The notes under the pieces are model-generated. The model searched no databases, was not told the DNA's origin, and saw only the letters and a list, made by a program, of their open reading frames with translations. From NCBI GenBank assembly GCA_013399875.1, contig VXAZ01006396.1:255076-319075 (forward strand): DNA of 64,000 bases, in the 5' to 3' direction. Origin of the DNA: Gymnorhina tibicen (lineage: Eukaryota > Chordata > Aves > Passeriformes > Artamidae). Position numbers and translations under genes: made by a program. Shown in pieces: positions 1 through 12,400 of this stretch. Positions within the stretch are counted from its first letter, which is position 1. Each line of letters begins with the position of its first letter.

Positions 1-3000
1 ATTTGCCACAGTTTTTGGATTTCCATTCCTGAGCAAATAGAATGGAGCATTCTGCATGCACTGAAAATCCACCATGGACGTGGCTGACATCTTTACAAGA
101 AGTCTGCAGCTTTCTGGTGGTCAGGGTCTTGTGTGTGGGATGTAATGTCTTCACCTAAAAGCAAAAATGGAAAGCAAGGTTAGCTGAAGCTTTGCAAGGT
201 GAAAATAGCAGATGATCAGAGAAGAAGAGATGTGTGCAGAAGGTCCAAAGTGTGGAAATTGTGAAGATCAAGTGTGAAATGTCCCAAGATTTCTAGGGGC
301 TTTTCTATGATGAATTTTATCTCCAAACTGTATGGAAGATACCCCATATTAGAGCATTAGAGCTTACATAGAAAACTCCGTAAGCTGGTCAAGAGTATTT
401 AAGAAATTTTGAGGAAATCTGATATGGAAGTAATTGAAAATAAATAAGAATCAGAAAATCATTTACCAGTTATAAGGATGTAGGTATGTGTATATTTATA
501 TACCTGCTGCTCTTTATAATGTAGGACATACAGATCTCAAGATACCTATGCTCTTCCTAGTCATCTAGTCAATGAAAATATCAACAAATATTACATAATC
601 AGTCAGAAAAAAATGCAGTTTCTAGATCTTAGCCTTTAATCTTAATCCCCCCTTTCTTCCCACTATTCCTGTAATTCTTGTTCTTGTAATACTGCAATTG
701 CAGCTCAATTTTAAATAAATTCTGCACTCTCTCAAAAGCTTTGCATTTAGTTCTTTGAATCCTGCAGACCATGAAATTTCTTAAATTGGCAGTGGGAGCC
801 AATTTCAATCATAAGGGGAGAAGACCTAAAAACTTCAAGTTTAATTCAAATGTGAAATCTGCTGCAGGCATTTCCACACCTGGTTAAGTCAGACTTCAGT
901 CTGACCATAGGGCAGGACTTGTGCTCATGCTATGGGCACTTGGAATTGTTAAGGTTAGTGAAAAAAACCTACTGAAAAGTGACATGCTTCATGTCTAGCG
1001 GTTCAGCCCCTCTGAATGACTGCAGGTTAGGGCTCAGGCCTGCAATTGAGTTACTGCAGTTTAACAGGTTACCATGCATCAGCTAAGCTGCAGAAACAGT
1101 CGCGTGTGTCCTCCTCGCCTTTGACAAATGTAAGGTGATTTGACTTAGCTTAATCTATTTTCATTGCAGGCTAAATTGAATTACCTCATATTTATGATGG
1201 GCTATAAGGGCACTCAGAGAGAGTTATCTGGGTTCAACTGATCTCTGGTAACTTGCTTAGCCATGGTAGCTGGACTGTGGGTATAAACCCTGAGCAGCCT
1301 TGCGCTCACAGGAGAGAGCTGACGTGAACTTCAGCAGACACAGATTTATAACTCACGATGAAGTAGTTTGGGATGTGGTAAGCCATTGACGGAATGGCTG
1401 GAATTGGCTTTTAAAGGAATAGAGTAGCTGGCAGGGCACTTTCTTAATGGGTTTCTGATTCTGGAATATAGTTCCTTTCCCCTTTCAGAGTCTGTGTTGG
1501 TTTGAGCTACAGCAGCACAGAGGCTTGCTTGCCATTCCTTTCTTCCTCGTTTTTTTTTCAGGCAGACATGTGGGATGGAGCTGGGATGATAGCTTTAACT
1601 CCCTGTGGGTTTTCTGTGAGGGTGCTCCGGTAGAGTAAATTAGTTTTAAATTTGGTTATTCTACCATAACCTAAGTATTCTTAACTGAATTGTAAATTTA
1701 AATGTTAAGTGTTGCACTGAATGTTTAAATAATTCTAAAAGCACTTGGAGCATGGGATAAGTGCTGTAAAAATCTAAATAAATGAGTAAATTGTTTAACA
1801 GCATATGTGGTAATGCAAAATACTACATGTGTGCAAAGAGTAAGAGCTGTGCTCGAAATGGTTGCCAGAGCTTAAATTTCCTTGCTACATGCAAAACCTT
1901 TTCACATTAACAGGGTGCTTTTTTCATGTTTAGCCTACTGTATAACTGGGAGAAGAAGATGAAGTTGGCAGTTTAGACTGTCAAACAGAGGTTTCAGCTC
2001 AGCAGTGAGGTTCAAAGAGATTAATTTGAACTCGACTGTTTACGTTACTGATCTCGTACCAGCTGGGTTTGTGGCATTAAGATGTCAATAGTACAACAGA
2101 ATTTAAGTAACAGTTTCATCATTGACATCATCTTTTGAAGGTACAGATGATTGCCTCCTTATGTACTAGGACATATTTCTTTAGGACAGGACTCTTTGTA
2201 TGCTTTCATCTGGGAGGGCGAAGAAGGAGAGGGAGGTGGGGAGAGAGCCTTGAAATGGAGCTAATTAGAAAATGTCTTAGTACATAAGTGGTTTATTTAA
2301 GCAAGTTCCAGCAAAAAGGTTCCCATTTCCATATGGCATAAAAAGCTTTATTTTTTATTTTTGTCAAATTTTCCCTTCTTTCTTTCAACTGGCACCAAAA
2401 CAGAGCAGCTAAGATAATAATAAACTGTCCTATGTGAAGTGGCATTATTATTTTTAGTAGTTCAACCTTGAATGGAGGAGAGAAGCCTCTTGGAAGGGCA
2501 GGAAGAGTTGATAATGGAGATTCTTTCACACACCCTCTGCTCCCCCCAGCTCCATACAATAATTATTAATCAAAGGTAGCTGCAATGTCTTTCACTGGGG
2601 CTCTTTTGGTAACTCTCTTGGTCAACCATAGGCTGTATAAGGTTCAAACTTGGTTAAGATGTCATTGACCTGGCATGCTGATCACTGGTGTTCTTAAAAG
2701 GACAGGAAAAGACAGTGTGGGAATGCTTAAAAAAAAAAATAAAGTAAAATGCATCTGGCTTAAGGACTTGAGAAGTTATTTCTTTGGGGGAGGTGTTTTC
2801 ATTAATGAAGCTTACAGGACTGATCCCTTGTTGAACAGGCTTTTCTATTGTCCCTTGGTGCTGTGGGTCATGGTGGGGGACTCAGACGAAGGGGGGGTGA
2901 TAACCTTTTGGGGAAAATAAGTAAAGAATCAGTAAAAGTGAAATGGTTTTGTTTTACAAAATAATGATACAGCTAAATTTGACTTAAGTGTTCTCTAAAA

Positions 3001-3069
3001 GCCTTTCCTCCTGTGCTCTAGTGGCTGCTGCAACCCCTTGAAACCCTGTGCCTTTGAAGGAAATCACAG

Positions 3070-3190
3070 TGTAATCCTTTGGTTTGGCACGTATTGTCCC
3101 TTAATGACAGGCATTACATTTGCACAGTACCATAAATCAAAGCTAGGGGCTGTTTTAAATAGGCTGCAGATGCATGCGGACGTTTGCTAA
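3070..3190. promoter_or_regulatory. Candidate conserved non-coding element
   Basis: This block is free of simple repeats and combines TTAATGA, CATTACATTTGCA and TAAATCAAAG motifs with a TGCATGC palindrome close to its end. Such motif mixtures are typical of homeodomain, POU and TCF-bound enhancers in amniote gene deserts. Conservation itself cannot be seen from one genome, so this is only a candidate. Confidence 0.2.
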
Positions 3191-3629
3191 GTGGCACTTC
3201 ACTGGAGAGGGGAGGGGGAGACTATCCCGCTGCTGCAGCTCATGGTAGAGCAGGGCCAGCAGAGGGGGTTCCCATGTCCACACAATATTTTCACTTCACC
3301 TGGGATTTAGCTCTACATGAAGACCTGTTTAGCAGAAGGAAATGTTTTTTGAGCACGACCTCTGAAGGGTTTAATTGGGATTTAACTGTTCCTATTTTTT
3401 CCACTCCATGCGGGAGTCTGGAGCTCTGTTTACAAGGTGTGTCATATCCTCTCAACCCCAGAGTCCTTCTCCCCCTCCTTTCTTTTTATGTTCTGGACAA
3501 ATAGGGAGAAAGATACTTTTAAAGCAAATGCACATAGAAAAACCCACAATTACTGTCCCTGATTTCGCTGTGAAAACTTTACAACAGCAGTACTGAAAAA
3601 TCTTCCCCTACCCCTCCTACTTCTTCTAA

Positions 3630-3840
3630 GAGAACGAAAAAATCCATCAAATTAACACATCAATGAGTTGATTGTAATCTCCAGGGTTCAGTGTAGCACT
3701 TTCTAGCCTCTCAGACAGGAGGCCAGCATGATTTATCAATGCAAACCTAATAGCATCAATATGAATCTAACTAAAAATCAATATTTCATTACCAAATTGT
3801 TAGTGAGAATGAAGAAAAATTGCCAGAGTCAGAGCATTCT
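3630..3840. promoter_or_regulatory. Candidate conserved non-coding element
   Basis: The stretch carries repeated ATCAAT and ATCAAATTAA-like motifs (near 3645, 3737, 3756 and 3777) with no open frame and no transposon signature. The repeated ATCAAT or TTGAT core would suit HNF6/Cut, PBX or SATB-type factors. Conservation is inferred from appearance only. Confidence 0.2.
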
Positions 3841-6022
3841 CTAGGGTAGGAGCATCTGGAGTTCAATGTGACAAGATGAGTGATGCATGACTCGGGGCCT
3901 GGGGAAGGACACTGGGAGGACAGGCCACTACGTAAGGCCGAAGATTCACGAAGAAAGCACTTTTTTTTTTTTTATGCTTTCTCTAAGAAGAAAGAAAATG
4001 TCTGAGAAAATAAAAATGGAAGGCACGCTGCTATTTACCTAAACTGATGCAAAGTAACTCAAACAACTGAATCTGGACAGATTAGTCTCTGCTGTGGACA
4101 CCTACACAGAACTGGTTTTCACAAGAGACAAATGGGGAAAATAAATTCAGTGGTCCAGATCCTGATTTCACCTACAAAGGACAGAAATTCATAATAGCTT
4201 GCACAGTGGAAATTCTTTGGTTTCATGTCCCATGTACCTGAAATTGGATTTGGTAGACTTTGGATTTTCTGAAATTTCAGATTTGTGGTGGGTTTCTGTA
4301 GATTGCAACTGAAATGTGGACTGAAATCTGCTATCAAGAAGGCAGCAGTACTCAAATTAGTGTGTTTGCTTGGAATGCATCCTAGTAATTAATGTGCTTC
4401 TTATTTAAAGAAACAGAGCAAGAAGTGCATGGAAGAGTGCCAAAAATAGATTCAAAGCATCTTTATGGTACGTTAAGTCATAGGTCTATTCTGGCAGCAT
4501 GGTAAGAACTTACATACTTAAAACTGTGGAGAAATAAGAACAAAAGCACTGAAATGTAACTGTGATTTGAGACTCTCAGAGAGCCTTGTTATTACTCTGG
4601 TTCAACATATATTGGAGAATGATGGTTGGAGTTTTTGTGTCCCAGTACCTTTTGTTCGTTTGGGATATCGGAAAGTTATCGGAATGTATAACAGCTGCTG
4701 TACTGTTTAACACCTGCATCTGTTTGGGTTTGGAATGACCATGTCGTGGGACTTATGGAGTCCTCAATATTTGGGGTTTTGTAGTCTTCTGAGGGGAAAA
4801 GGAGCAACCTTTCTGTGACCCTTAAATCTATAGCTTCTGGAATCAGATTATGGGTGACCCTCTCAGCTTTTAGATTTTGAAGAAAAGCATTTTAGCTCTT
4901 GCACTGAGAAAGAATGATCAAAAACTGAATTGCAAAGGCTCGGAAACCAGGAATAAAACATAATCTCTCTAAAACTACTGTGAAAAGAAAACAAAGTACT
5001 AGTTATTCTTTGTGCTTTTTTTTTTAATGGAGGCCTGCAATGAATAGTCCTGAGGTTTCTCTAGTTCTTTTGTGTCCTTATTTGGCTAAGTCTGCTCCAT
5101 ATGGCTCCAGTCAACATTTTTTTTTTTTAGAGGGAGAGAAAGAGAATTTCCAGGTTAGTTGAACTTATTGCTTAGAATAAAATTTCTCCTAGCCCCTGTG
5201 TTTCTAATTCTGGCAGCCTGTGATACATCACTAATCTCTAATTCCCTTACTCCCTAGGAACTGTCATTATTTTATGTATTGACTAATACAGTTGTCTCAG
5301 GGTAAATTTCCCCTGAAATCGAAGTTTACTTCTTGCATTAGAAGTGAAGCCTACTCCCTTTTATAAATGACAGACTCTTTTTATAACTTTGCATGTATTG
5401 GAAGCAGTCTCACTAGAAATGAATGGGATTTTGTTTGTTTAGGTTTATGTTTTTGTTTTTAATGAGGTATTACCTGTACTTCAGGCTGAGAAAATTGGAA
5501 GGCTAAATACCTATGTAATGATTTCAAGCTTTTTTTCTGAAAAAAATTCGGATGAAACCTGAAGGTATCAGCAAATAGGAAAGTTAGTGTCTCTGTTACC
5601 AGGAATTCCTTAAAGGCATTAACATCAATTAAAGGTTCTTCTTTGTTTCCATTAGAAATTTATGTAGGCTCAAGCACTGAATGCAAACAGCATTTTATGT
5701 AAATATAGAGAAATTGCAACAAATACTTAGAAATACAATAAGTGAACACATTGTTTAAGCAGACATACCATGTTAACTGAAAATACCCTTAAATACATTT
5801 TAAATGTAAAGATGTAAGTAATACCACCCATCCAGCACCCAAGCAGCTTGACAAAATTTTGAGGGGTAAATCAGTTTCTAATCGGTATGGATTCTTTTCA
5901 AATGGTTTCCACTTCACAGCTCTCTTCCTTTATAACATTTTTTCATCCCTCTTCTGCAATAATCACAGTAAGTTTTAGTTTGTGTGGTAGTTTAGAATTT
6001 GATAACGGAGTCTTTTGGCTCC

Positions 6023-6586
6023 TGTGCTGGTTTGGGCTGGGGTAGAGTAAATTTTTGTCACAGTAGCTGGCATGGGGCTGTGGTTTGGATTTGAACTGAA
6101 AATGGTGTTGATGACCAAGGGATGTTTTCAATATTATTGAGCAGAACTTACAAAGAGTCACAGCCTTTTCTGCTCCTCACCCCACCCCACCAGAGAGGAG
6201 ACTGGGAGTGACAAGGAGTTGGGAGGGGACACAGCTGGGACAGCTGACCCCAGTTGACCCAAGGGACATTCCATACCAATGGTGTGGTGCTCAGCATAAA
6301 TTGAGGGGAAGAAGGAGGAAGGGAGGGATGTTCAGAGTGCTGGCATTTGTCTTCCCAAGTCACCATTACAGGTGATGGAGTCCTGCTTTTCTGGACGTGG
6401 CTGAACACCTGCTTACCCATGGGAAGTGGGTGAATGAATTCCTTGTGTTGGTTTGCTTGCATGCATGGCATTTGCTTTACCTAGTTTTCTCACTTTTACA
6501 CTTCCAGTTCTCTCTCCCATCCCAGCAGGGTGAAGTGAGTGATCAGCTGCATGGGGCTGAGTTGCCACAACAACCCCAAAAACACA
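6023..6586 (+). mobile_element. Solo LTR of an avian endogenous retrovirus, degraded
   Basis: The element opens with TGTGCTGGTTTGGGCTGG and reads through a stretch I recognise as a widespread songbird LTR: GGGATGTTTT, a CCACCCCACCAG block, GGGAGGGGACACAGC, a GCTCAGCATAAATTGAGG TATA-like part, and CCTGCTTTTCTGGACGTGGCTGAACACCTGC. No gag, pol or env lies beside it, so it is a solo LTR. The part that normally carries the AATAAA/ATTAAA signal between the TTTGCTTTACCT and TTTTCTCACTTTTAC blocks (about 6477-6490) seems to be missing compared with the family as I recall it. The 3' edge is unclear: the last conserved block ends in CCACAACA at 6572 or AACACA at 6586, and no clean target duplication is visible. 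It is probably an old copy. Short open frames inside it on both strands are not genes. Confidence 0.8.
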
Positions 6587-9420
6587 AATGAATTATTGTT
6601 GGAAAAATTGAGACAGTAACTTTACTTCCATGTAGGCAATAAATGGGGGCAAACATAAGACAGAAATAAAACAGGAATCTTATATTTATTTATTAAGAAT
6701 TGACATATTTTTTAATTTGTACTTCCCACTTTCTGTTGGTACTGTTCTTTCTCATACAAGTTGAAGTTTTTTTTTTACTTGAAGGCAGTCTGAAACTGAG
6801 TGACACCTTTGCTGCTAGTGAACAACTTGAAAATGGAAGACGAGATCCAATCAGACAGACTAATTAGGGCATCCAGTGAGGATAGAGCCTTGAATATTCA
6901 CTGCACTTTTTTTGGAAATACAGTACTGTGCAAATCCTTGCTCAGGCTGATTGAGACAGTCTGCCAGCCAATCACTCTTCGTGATCAGTGAAAAATAATG
7001 AAAAAGATTAGAAATGTAACATCCATAAAAGTTTCAGGAACTGCTTAACTTAAAAAACTAACACTCTTAAATAAACGATCTAGCACTAGCAACCGTGCAA
7101 TGCCTTGATTGAAAGACTGAATTTATAACAGTACCTTGTGTAATCATTTGCTACAGTTTTGCAAGGGGAAACTTCATTCAGAGGTCAGATCACAGAGGCT
7201 GAGCAACAATAGAGAATGATATAGGACAGCCATGAAAATGGAAGACAAACACACTCAGTGGAAAGAAATCTCTTCTGGCTTTTTTAGTCTTGAAACTTCA
7301 AAGCAAAACCAGAGTAGATTGCTTTTACTGTTTGGATGTTACTTGTCTTTGCTTAGCAGGTACATTGATTTGCAGGTGCAAACCCGGTGCCTCTGTGGGT
7401 GTGTCCCAGTCAGATGTTGATGGGGAATCAGAGGAGCACCTTATGTCTCTGCCTCTGTGCTGCCTGGTTTCTTCATTTGCATGGTCTGGGTAGGTAGAAG
7501 AATATGTGCTGGGTTTGAATTCAAATATTAATATCAAAGATGTGTGATGACAGCATGACCAATTGAACTGTTGGCGTTTTATTTCTCATTGTGTCAGCAA
7601 TGCATCTTCTGCCTACCTTCGATCCATCCTTTTTTTTTGGACACCACCATATAGACCAAGCAAGTATGGAAGAATAATTTCTTATGCTTGCATTGGCTTC
7701 AAACCAGTCGAGTTATGATTGCAGTCACCCTTTTCAGAGGCATTTGAACACTTGATGTTTCTGTTCCTGTGGATGTGCACAGAAAATAAATACTGGGCCT
7801 GAAGCAGGAATGAACTGAAAGGTGGATTGATCTTCCTGTTATAACTACTTGAAAACTGGGGGGATGGAAAACTTCCAGATTTTCCCCTTCCTTTCCTTCA
7901 GGAAGAAGAGCTAATATTGGAAAACGTGGGGAAGCACATATTTAGCAGAAATGACTAATCATAGATATTGAAAGCTATAATGTGACTCACAGACATGCCC
8001 TGCAAGGAGTAACTTGTAGGCACCCTGCTCATTCAACACTTCTTATCTGCTTTCATGCCCACAAACAAAAGCAGGGTTCTAACCAGCAATATCTGTGCTT
8101 CTCTGACGTGCCTTTCAGTGTTGCTTGTGCAGTGGGTAAGCAAAACGCCAGCTGAGAAGTTTATTCTCTATAATGAATACACTTCATGATATGATAGAGT
8201 CCTTGACAAGAGTGTTTTACAGAAGGAGTAGCTAAGTAGTAGCTAAAACATTGCATTCTCTAAAGAGTAAATGCTTTGGTTCACTGCCAAGTTTCTGTTT
8301 GATTACAAAGAAATTGGAAAGGGACATCCATCCAGGTCTAATAAAGCAATTGTTCATTTCTTTTAGAAAATAATGAGCAGAAAAACTTTATTACAATAGC
8401 TAAAACATTTGGCAATTTATGTATTTATTTGCATATTTGCAAGGCTTGTGGGTAAAATAGACACCTGCTAAATGTATGGTGTGACTGATGGTAAAAATGG
8501 GTTCTTTTCACAGGTTTGTTCTTTACAACCAAGCGGGCTTAAGAATTTTGCCATTTACATAACACAGCGTAAATTGTTTCACAGTAAATCTGCTTAGCAA
8601 CTTTATTTATGGAAGAATGACATGTGCATTTTCTATGACACCTAATACTTTGGGTTTTTATTTTGTCAAAATTGTTGTTTTACTCCCTTCTCCCCCAATT
8701 ATTTATAGTTAAGATCTGTTTAGGCACTTTGTCTGAAAGGTAAGTTTCAATAGGATCCTGTTATAATGTAGAATTTTGTGTTTCAAGTATTAATGTGTGG
8801 CACTTCTATGCAATGCTTTTTATTTATTCTTTTCCTGCAGGCTTTCAGATGCAAAATAACATGAGATTTGGCCTTTTTAAAGTATTTAATTGCTGGGATG
8901 GTGAATCTGTCATGAAAAATCAGGAGACTTATATTATGCACTGCTTTCTTGCCAGTTTAGACTTACAAACATGCTTCCAGCTCTCCTTTCCATTGGTGCA
9001 TAATAGATTTATTATTTTTATTGTGGCAAGACTCAGGGTTTGCATTTAGGGTTTGGTTGGGGTAAACATGGGGAAAAAACAGTGAAAAGACATTAATTCC
9101 CTATCCCTCCAGTCTCTGGCCTGGGGAAAATTCTGCCTTTTCTTCCTGTATCTGCTTGATATATCTGCAGCAAAGTTGGGGGTTGTGCTTTGGATACTTC
9201 CTTGTGCAAAACCCACTTGGAAGAATAAAGTAACCCTAGCAGGAGCTTTTCTAGCACCCTTGAGCTTTCTCTTCTCCCTGCCCTCTCCATGGGCAGCTGG
9301 CTGATGTGCATGTACATATCTGTATACTTGAACTGCCACCCACCTGGCCCCACATGCACCTTCTCCCTAGCTTGTCCTAGCCCAGAAATGTCTGGGGTTT
9401 TCTTGGATACTTATTCGCCT
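6587..9420. other. Unique AT-rich non-coding DNA, no gene seen
   Basis: No open frame here shows a recognisable domain. T runs lie near 6768 and 7631. One AT-rich, motif-dense part (about 8340-8620) is listed separately. No repeat family could be assigned. Confidence 0.6.
8340..8620. promoter_or_regulatory. Candidate conserved non-coding element
   Basis: It is rich in TTTATTA, TTATGTATTTATTTGCAT and TTTATTTATGG motifs, including an ATTTGCAT octamer-like site near 8427 and CATTTACATAA near 8551. It has no simple repeat and no transposon signature. The composition suits homeodomain and POU-bound enhancers. Only a cross-species alignment could confirm it. Confidence 0.22.
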
Positions 9421-9421
9421 T

Positions 9422-9460
9422 CCCCCCCCCCCCCCCCATTTTTNCCTCCCCCCCCCCCCC
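9422..9460 (+). repeat. Poly-C tract with one unresolved base
   Basis: A run of 16 C is followed by ATTTTT, an N at 9444, CCT, and a second run of 13 C. The complementary strand is poly-G. Homopolymers of this kind are hard to sequence, which explains the ambiguous base. They also allow quadruplex (G strand) or i-motif (C strand) folding. Confidence 0.95.
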
Positions 9461-12400
9461 ACTACTTCTGTGCTTTCTATCAAGTTCCTCTCTGTTTGTG
9501 GGAAGTCACTGAATAAGGTAACAGTGGGGTTCTTTGGCTGTTGGGAGTTATGTCCTCGAGTTCTTGGTTTTGTTGGTTGCTTTTTTGATCTGACATGGTC
9601 TTTTCCAAGGGCTTCTGAAAGTCTACAGTGAGTAGCCAGCTCCTTATTGGTACTTTGCATACTTGTCCTCAGGAATGACTTATCCTCTGGAGTACTGGAG
9701 GAATTCAGTGCTGCCCAAGAAATTATTCATAAAGATTTTACAAACTGATCAGAGCTTCAGGTGGAGGTTGTAGTGGAATTGTTGTGCCGAGAAAAGCTTC
9801 TGACCACACTTAGCATGGACTAAAAGGGTTTTCCTTCTTTCCTTCAAAAATTTGCAAGTCCTTTAGCTATTTTTTATTCTAGTTTTTTTGGGTTTTTTTT
9901 TTATGTTTACTCACAAACAGAGCTTCTTCTTAAAAAACAAGGGATTCTATCAGAGGCTTCTTTTTCCTTGAGAGAGTAAATTAATCTGTGCTGAGGTCAG
10001 TGCTGCTCTGCCAGCATTACCACATGTAGCCAAACCATAAATTTAAAAACCAGACTGGTCCTTTGGTCCTTCTAAACCACGGTCAGCTATAGGACTACTT
10101 GTTTTAGTCAGGTGAGTTGCAGGAATCCCGAGGAATGAGGGCCTTGCTGCTTTGCTGCATTTTGTAGCTAGTTTATACTGTTTAAGTTCTTTGCTGCTAT
10201 GTGAAATTTAGCATGGAAGAACAAATTCCACTCCTCTGTGCTGGGATAAAACCAGTGCTACCCATGGAGGTGTAAGGGTGGAGCCTGCATAGATAAGTCT
10301 CATTTCTGACTTCTACGGCTGAGGTAGGTGATTTATCCAATATCACTCTTTAGTGGATTGGAGAGAAAAGCTTGAGATTTCTGTAAGAGAACAGTATTCA
10401 CTATTCTAATCTTTGTGGCATAGAAGTGTACAGGGTAGAGAGGAATATACACTTTCAATTCCACAGATAAAAAAAAATGTTTTAGGGGCAAAGTATTTTT
10501 TACAGTCCCTTTGACTAACAAGAGGATTGGGTGGTTTTTTGCTCTGAACATAGGGTGTTGGTCTAAATTTCAGAGGTACTCTACTCGACGCATGTTACAA
10601 TTTTTACTCCTGTTTTCTTTGTTAATTTAGGCATGTCACTTTAACCATAGTGTTAACCACCTCAACAACTATTTTCTCCCTGTCAGCGCTGCATTGCCTG
10701 GAGCTGCTTTCTTCATCACAGTATTTGTTCACCTTGTGGAAAGCATTTGCTAGGAAAGAGAAATATCTTCGCTTTGCTCCTAATGTATTGAATTCTACAA
10801 AATTCAGACTGGGAGTCCAGTGGTATAGGAACAGGAAGCAGTGTGGATGGACACATTTTCTGTAGAAAGAGAACACCTATTGAAAACAAAATGAAAAAAA
10901 CAATACTTGCCATAACAGTAAGACACTGCTGCAAGACTTGATTTTGTGGTGTAAGCATCATGTCTAAAATATTTACTATCCTTGAGGACACAAGTTAAAG
11001 TTTAGGCAGAATTGGTTTAGACCTTCACTCCTGAATTGTAATAAAATGGACGTATGTGTTCTTTGCAGATTTAAAATGTGAAGCATTTTTGGACATGGCA
11101 TGGTTCTTCTATTTGAGAAAACATAAAACGGACAATAGAAGATGAAGACTTTGCACCAGATATTCCCCCTGCCCTTGCTTTTCCTATTAGCAGGCAGTTT
11201 TCTGGCCACAGAATGTGCAAAGTGATTTGAACTGAAAGTCACTATTTAGGTACAGAAATATGGAAACATTGCTTGTGTGGAGACTGGCTAGGAAAAAAGA
11301 GAAATCTCTAACCTACTGTGGTCTCTATCTACTTGCCTCCAAATTCAAAATGAGGGAGGGGAAAAAAGCCCCTTCCAATTCATCTTAATAAGATGACATA
11401 AGTTGGCAAGTCTTTATTTTTATTACTCTGTCTACTCCAGCATCCTCATCTAGAAGTCAAATTGTTGGCACAGAAACATCCACTTGGTCTTGTTCCACTC
11501 TTCTTCCAGCTTGAGGACTCTATACAGGACTAATCTAAAGGCAGAAAAAAAAAGCATTAAGCAAAGCAATAAAAATAATTAATCTAAGTTTGAAAGAGGT
11601 ATTTTTCCCTCCTTCTGCCATTGCTTTGCTACAAATGTGCAAACATTTTTCCCTACAGTGGGAGGCTGAGAGGTGCTATTTGCTTTACTGGAATGTAGTT
11701 TATTGCCATCCTCTCCTCTCCACTCTCTGTTTGCCCCAGTCTTAAGGGCTGTCATTAAGGGCTGCCTTAATGTTACTGGAGTCCACTGTTGTTTCAAGCT
11801 AATCTTGGGTATCAACTAAAGCCATCAAATCAACCATGTGCAGCTGTACAGTGAATCTAGAGGACTCCACTCCAAGTTCTTCATCCTTTTTAAATTTTAT
11901 CTTTTGGTCTTGTTTTGTTCATGACATATTTATGACCAGTGGGATTGAGATGAAAAGTCTTTATGTACATACATGAAAAAAATCAGTGCTATACTATTTT
12001 TTCTTTTTTCTTTTAATGATATTTCATTCCAACATGCTCTTTGTATCTAGACAGGGTTCTGCTTAATTAGATATTTAAATGATTGGAGCAATGCTGTTTC
12101 CTTAACTCCTAACTGCAACAAACACATACGAAACACACTGTTGGCGGCATTTAATCAACAGCAGTCAATTTATCATTTTCACAGTTTTAGTGAGTGGTTA
12201 TGAATCACTAAAATCACAGGTATTGTAGATGCAGCGTTGTGGCACTATCATTAACAAATATACAGTGCACAGAGGGATGACTTGGTAATTGAGTGGGACT
12301 AATAAGAATACATCATTTAGCTGTATGTGACAAACTGTGCCTCAAAACACAACCACGGAAAATTCACGTTTTGCTTAATAAATAAATTACACAGCAAATG

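Larger units (their letters stand above)
1..6022. other. Unique AT-rich non-coding DNA, no gene seen
   Basis: Both strands carry only short open frames (under about 110 codons) with no recognisable domain, no consistent codon bias and no flanking splice pattern that I could support. Low-complexity items are short T runs near 1551, 3961 and 5119. Two sub-stretches, about 3070-3190 and 3630-3840, are rich in TTAAT, ATCAAT and AAATTA motifs and are listed separately as possible conserved non-coding sequence. I see no promoter, CpG island or RNA gene. Confidence 0.6.
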
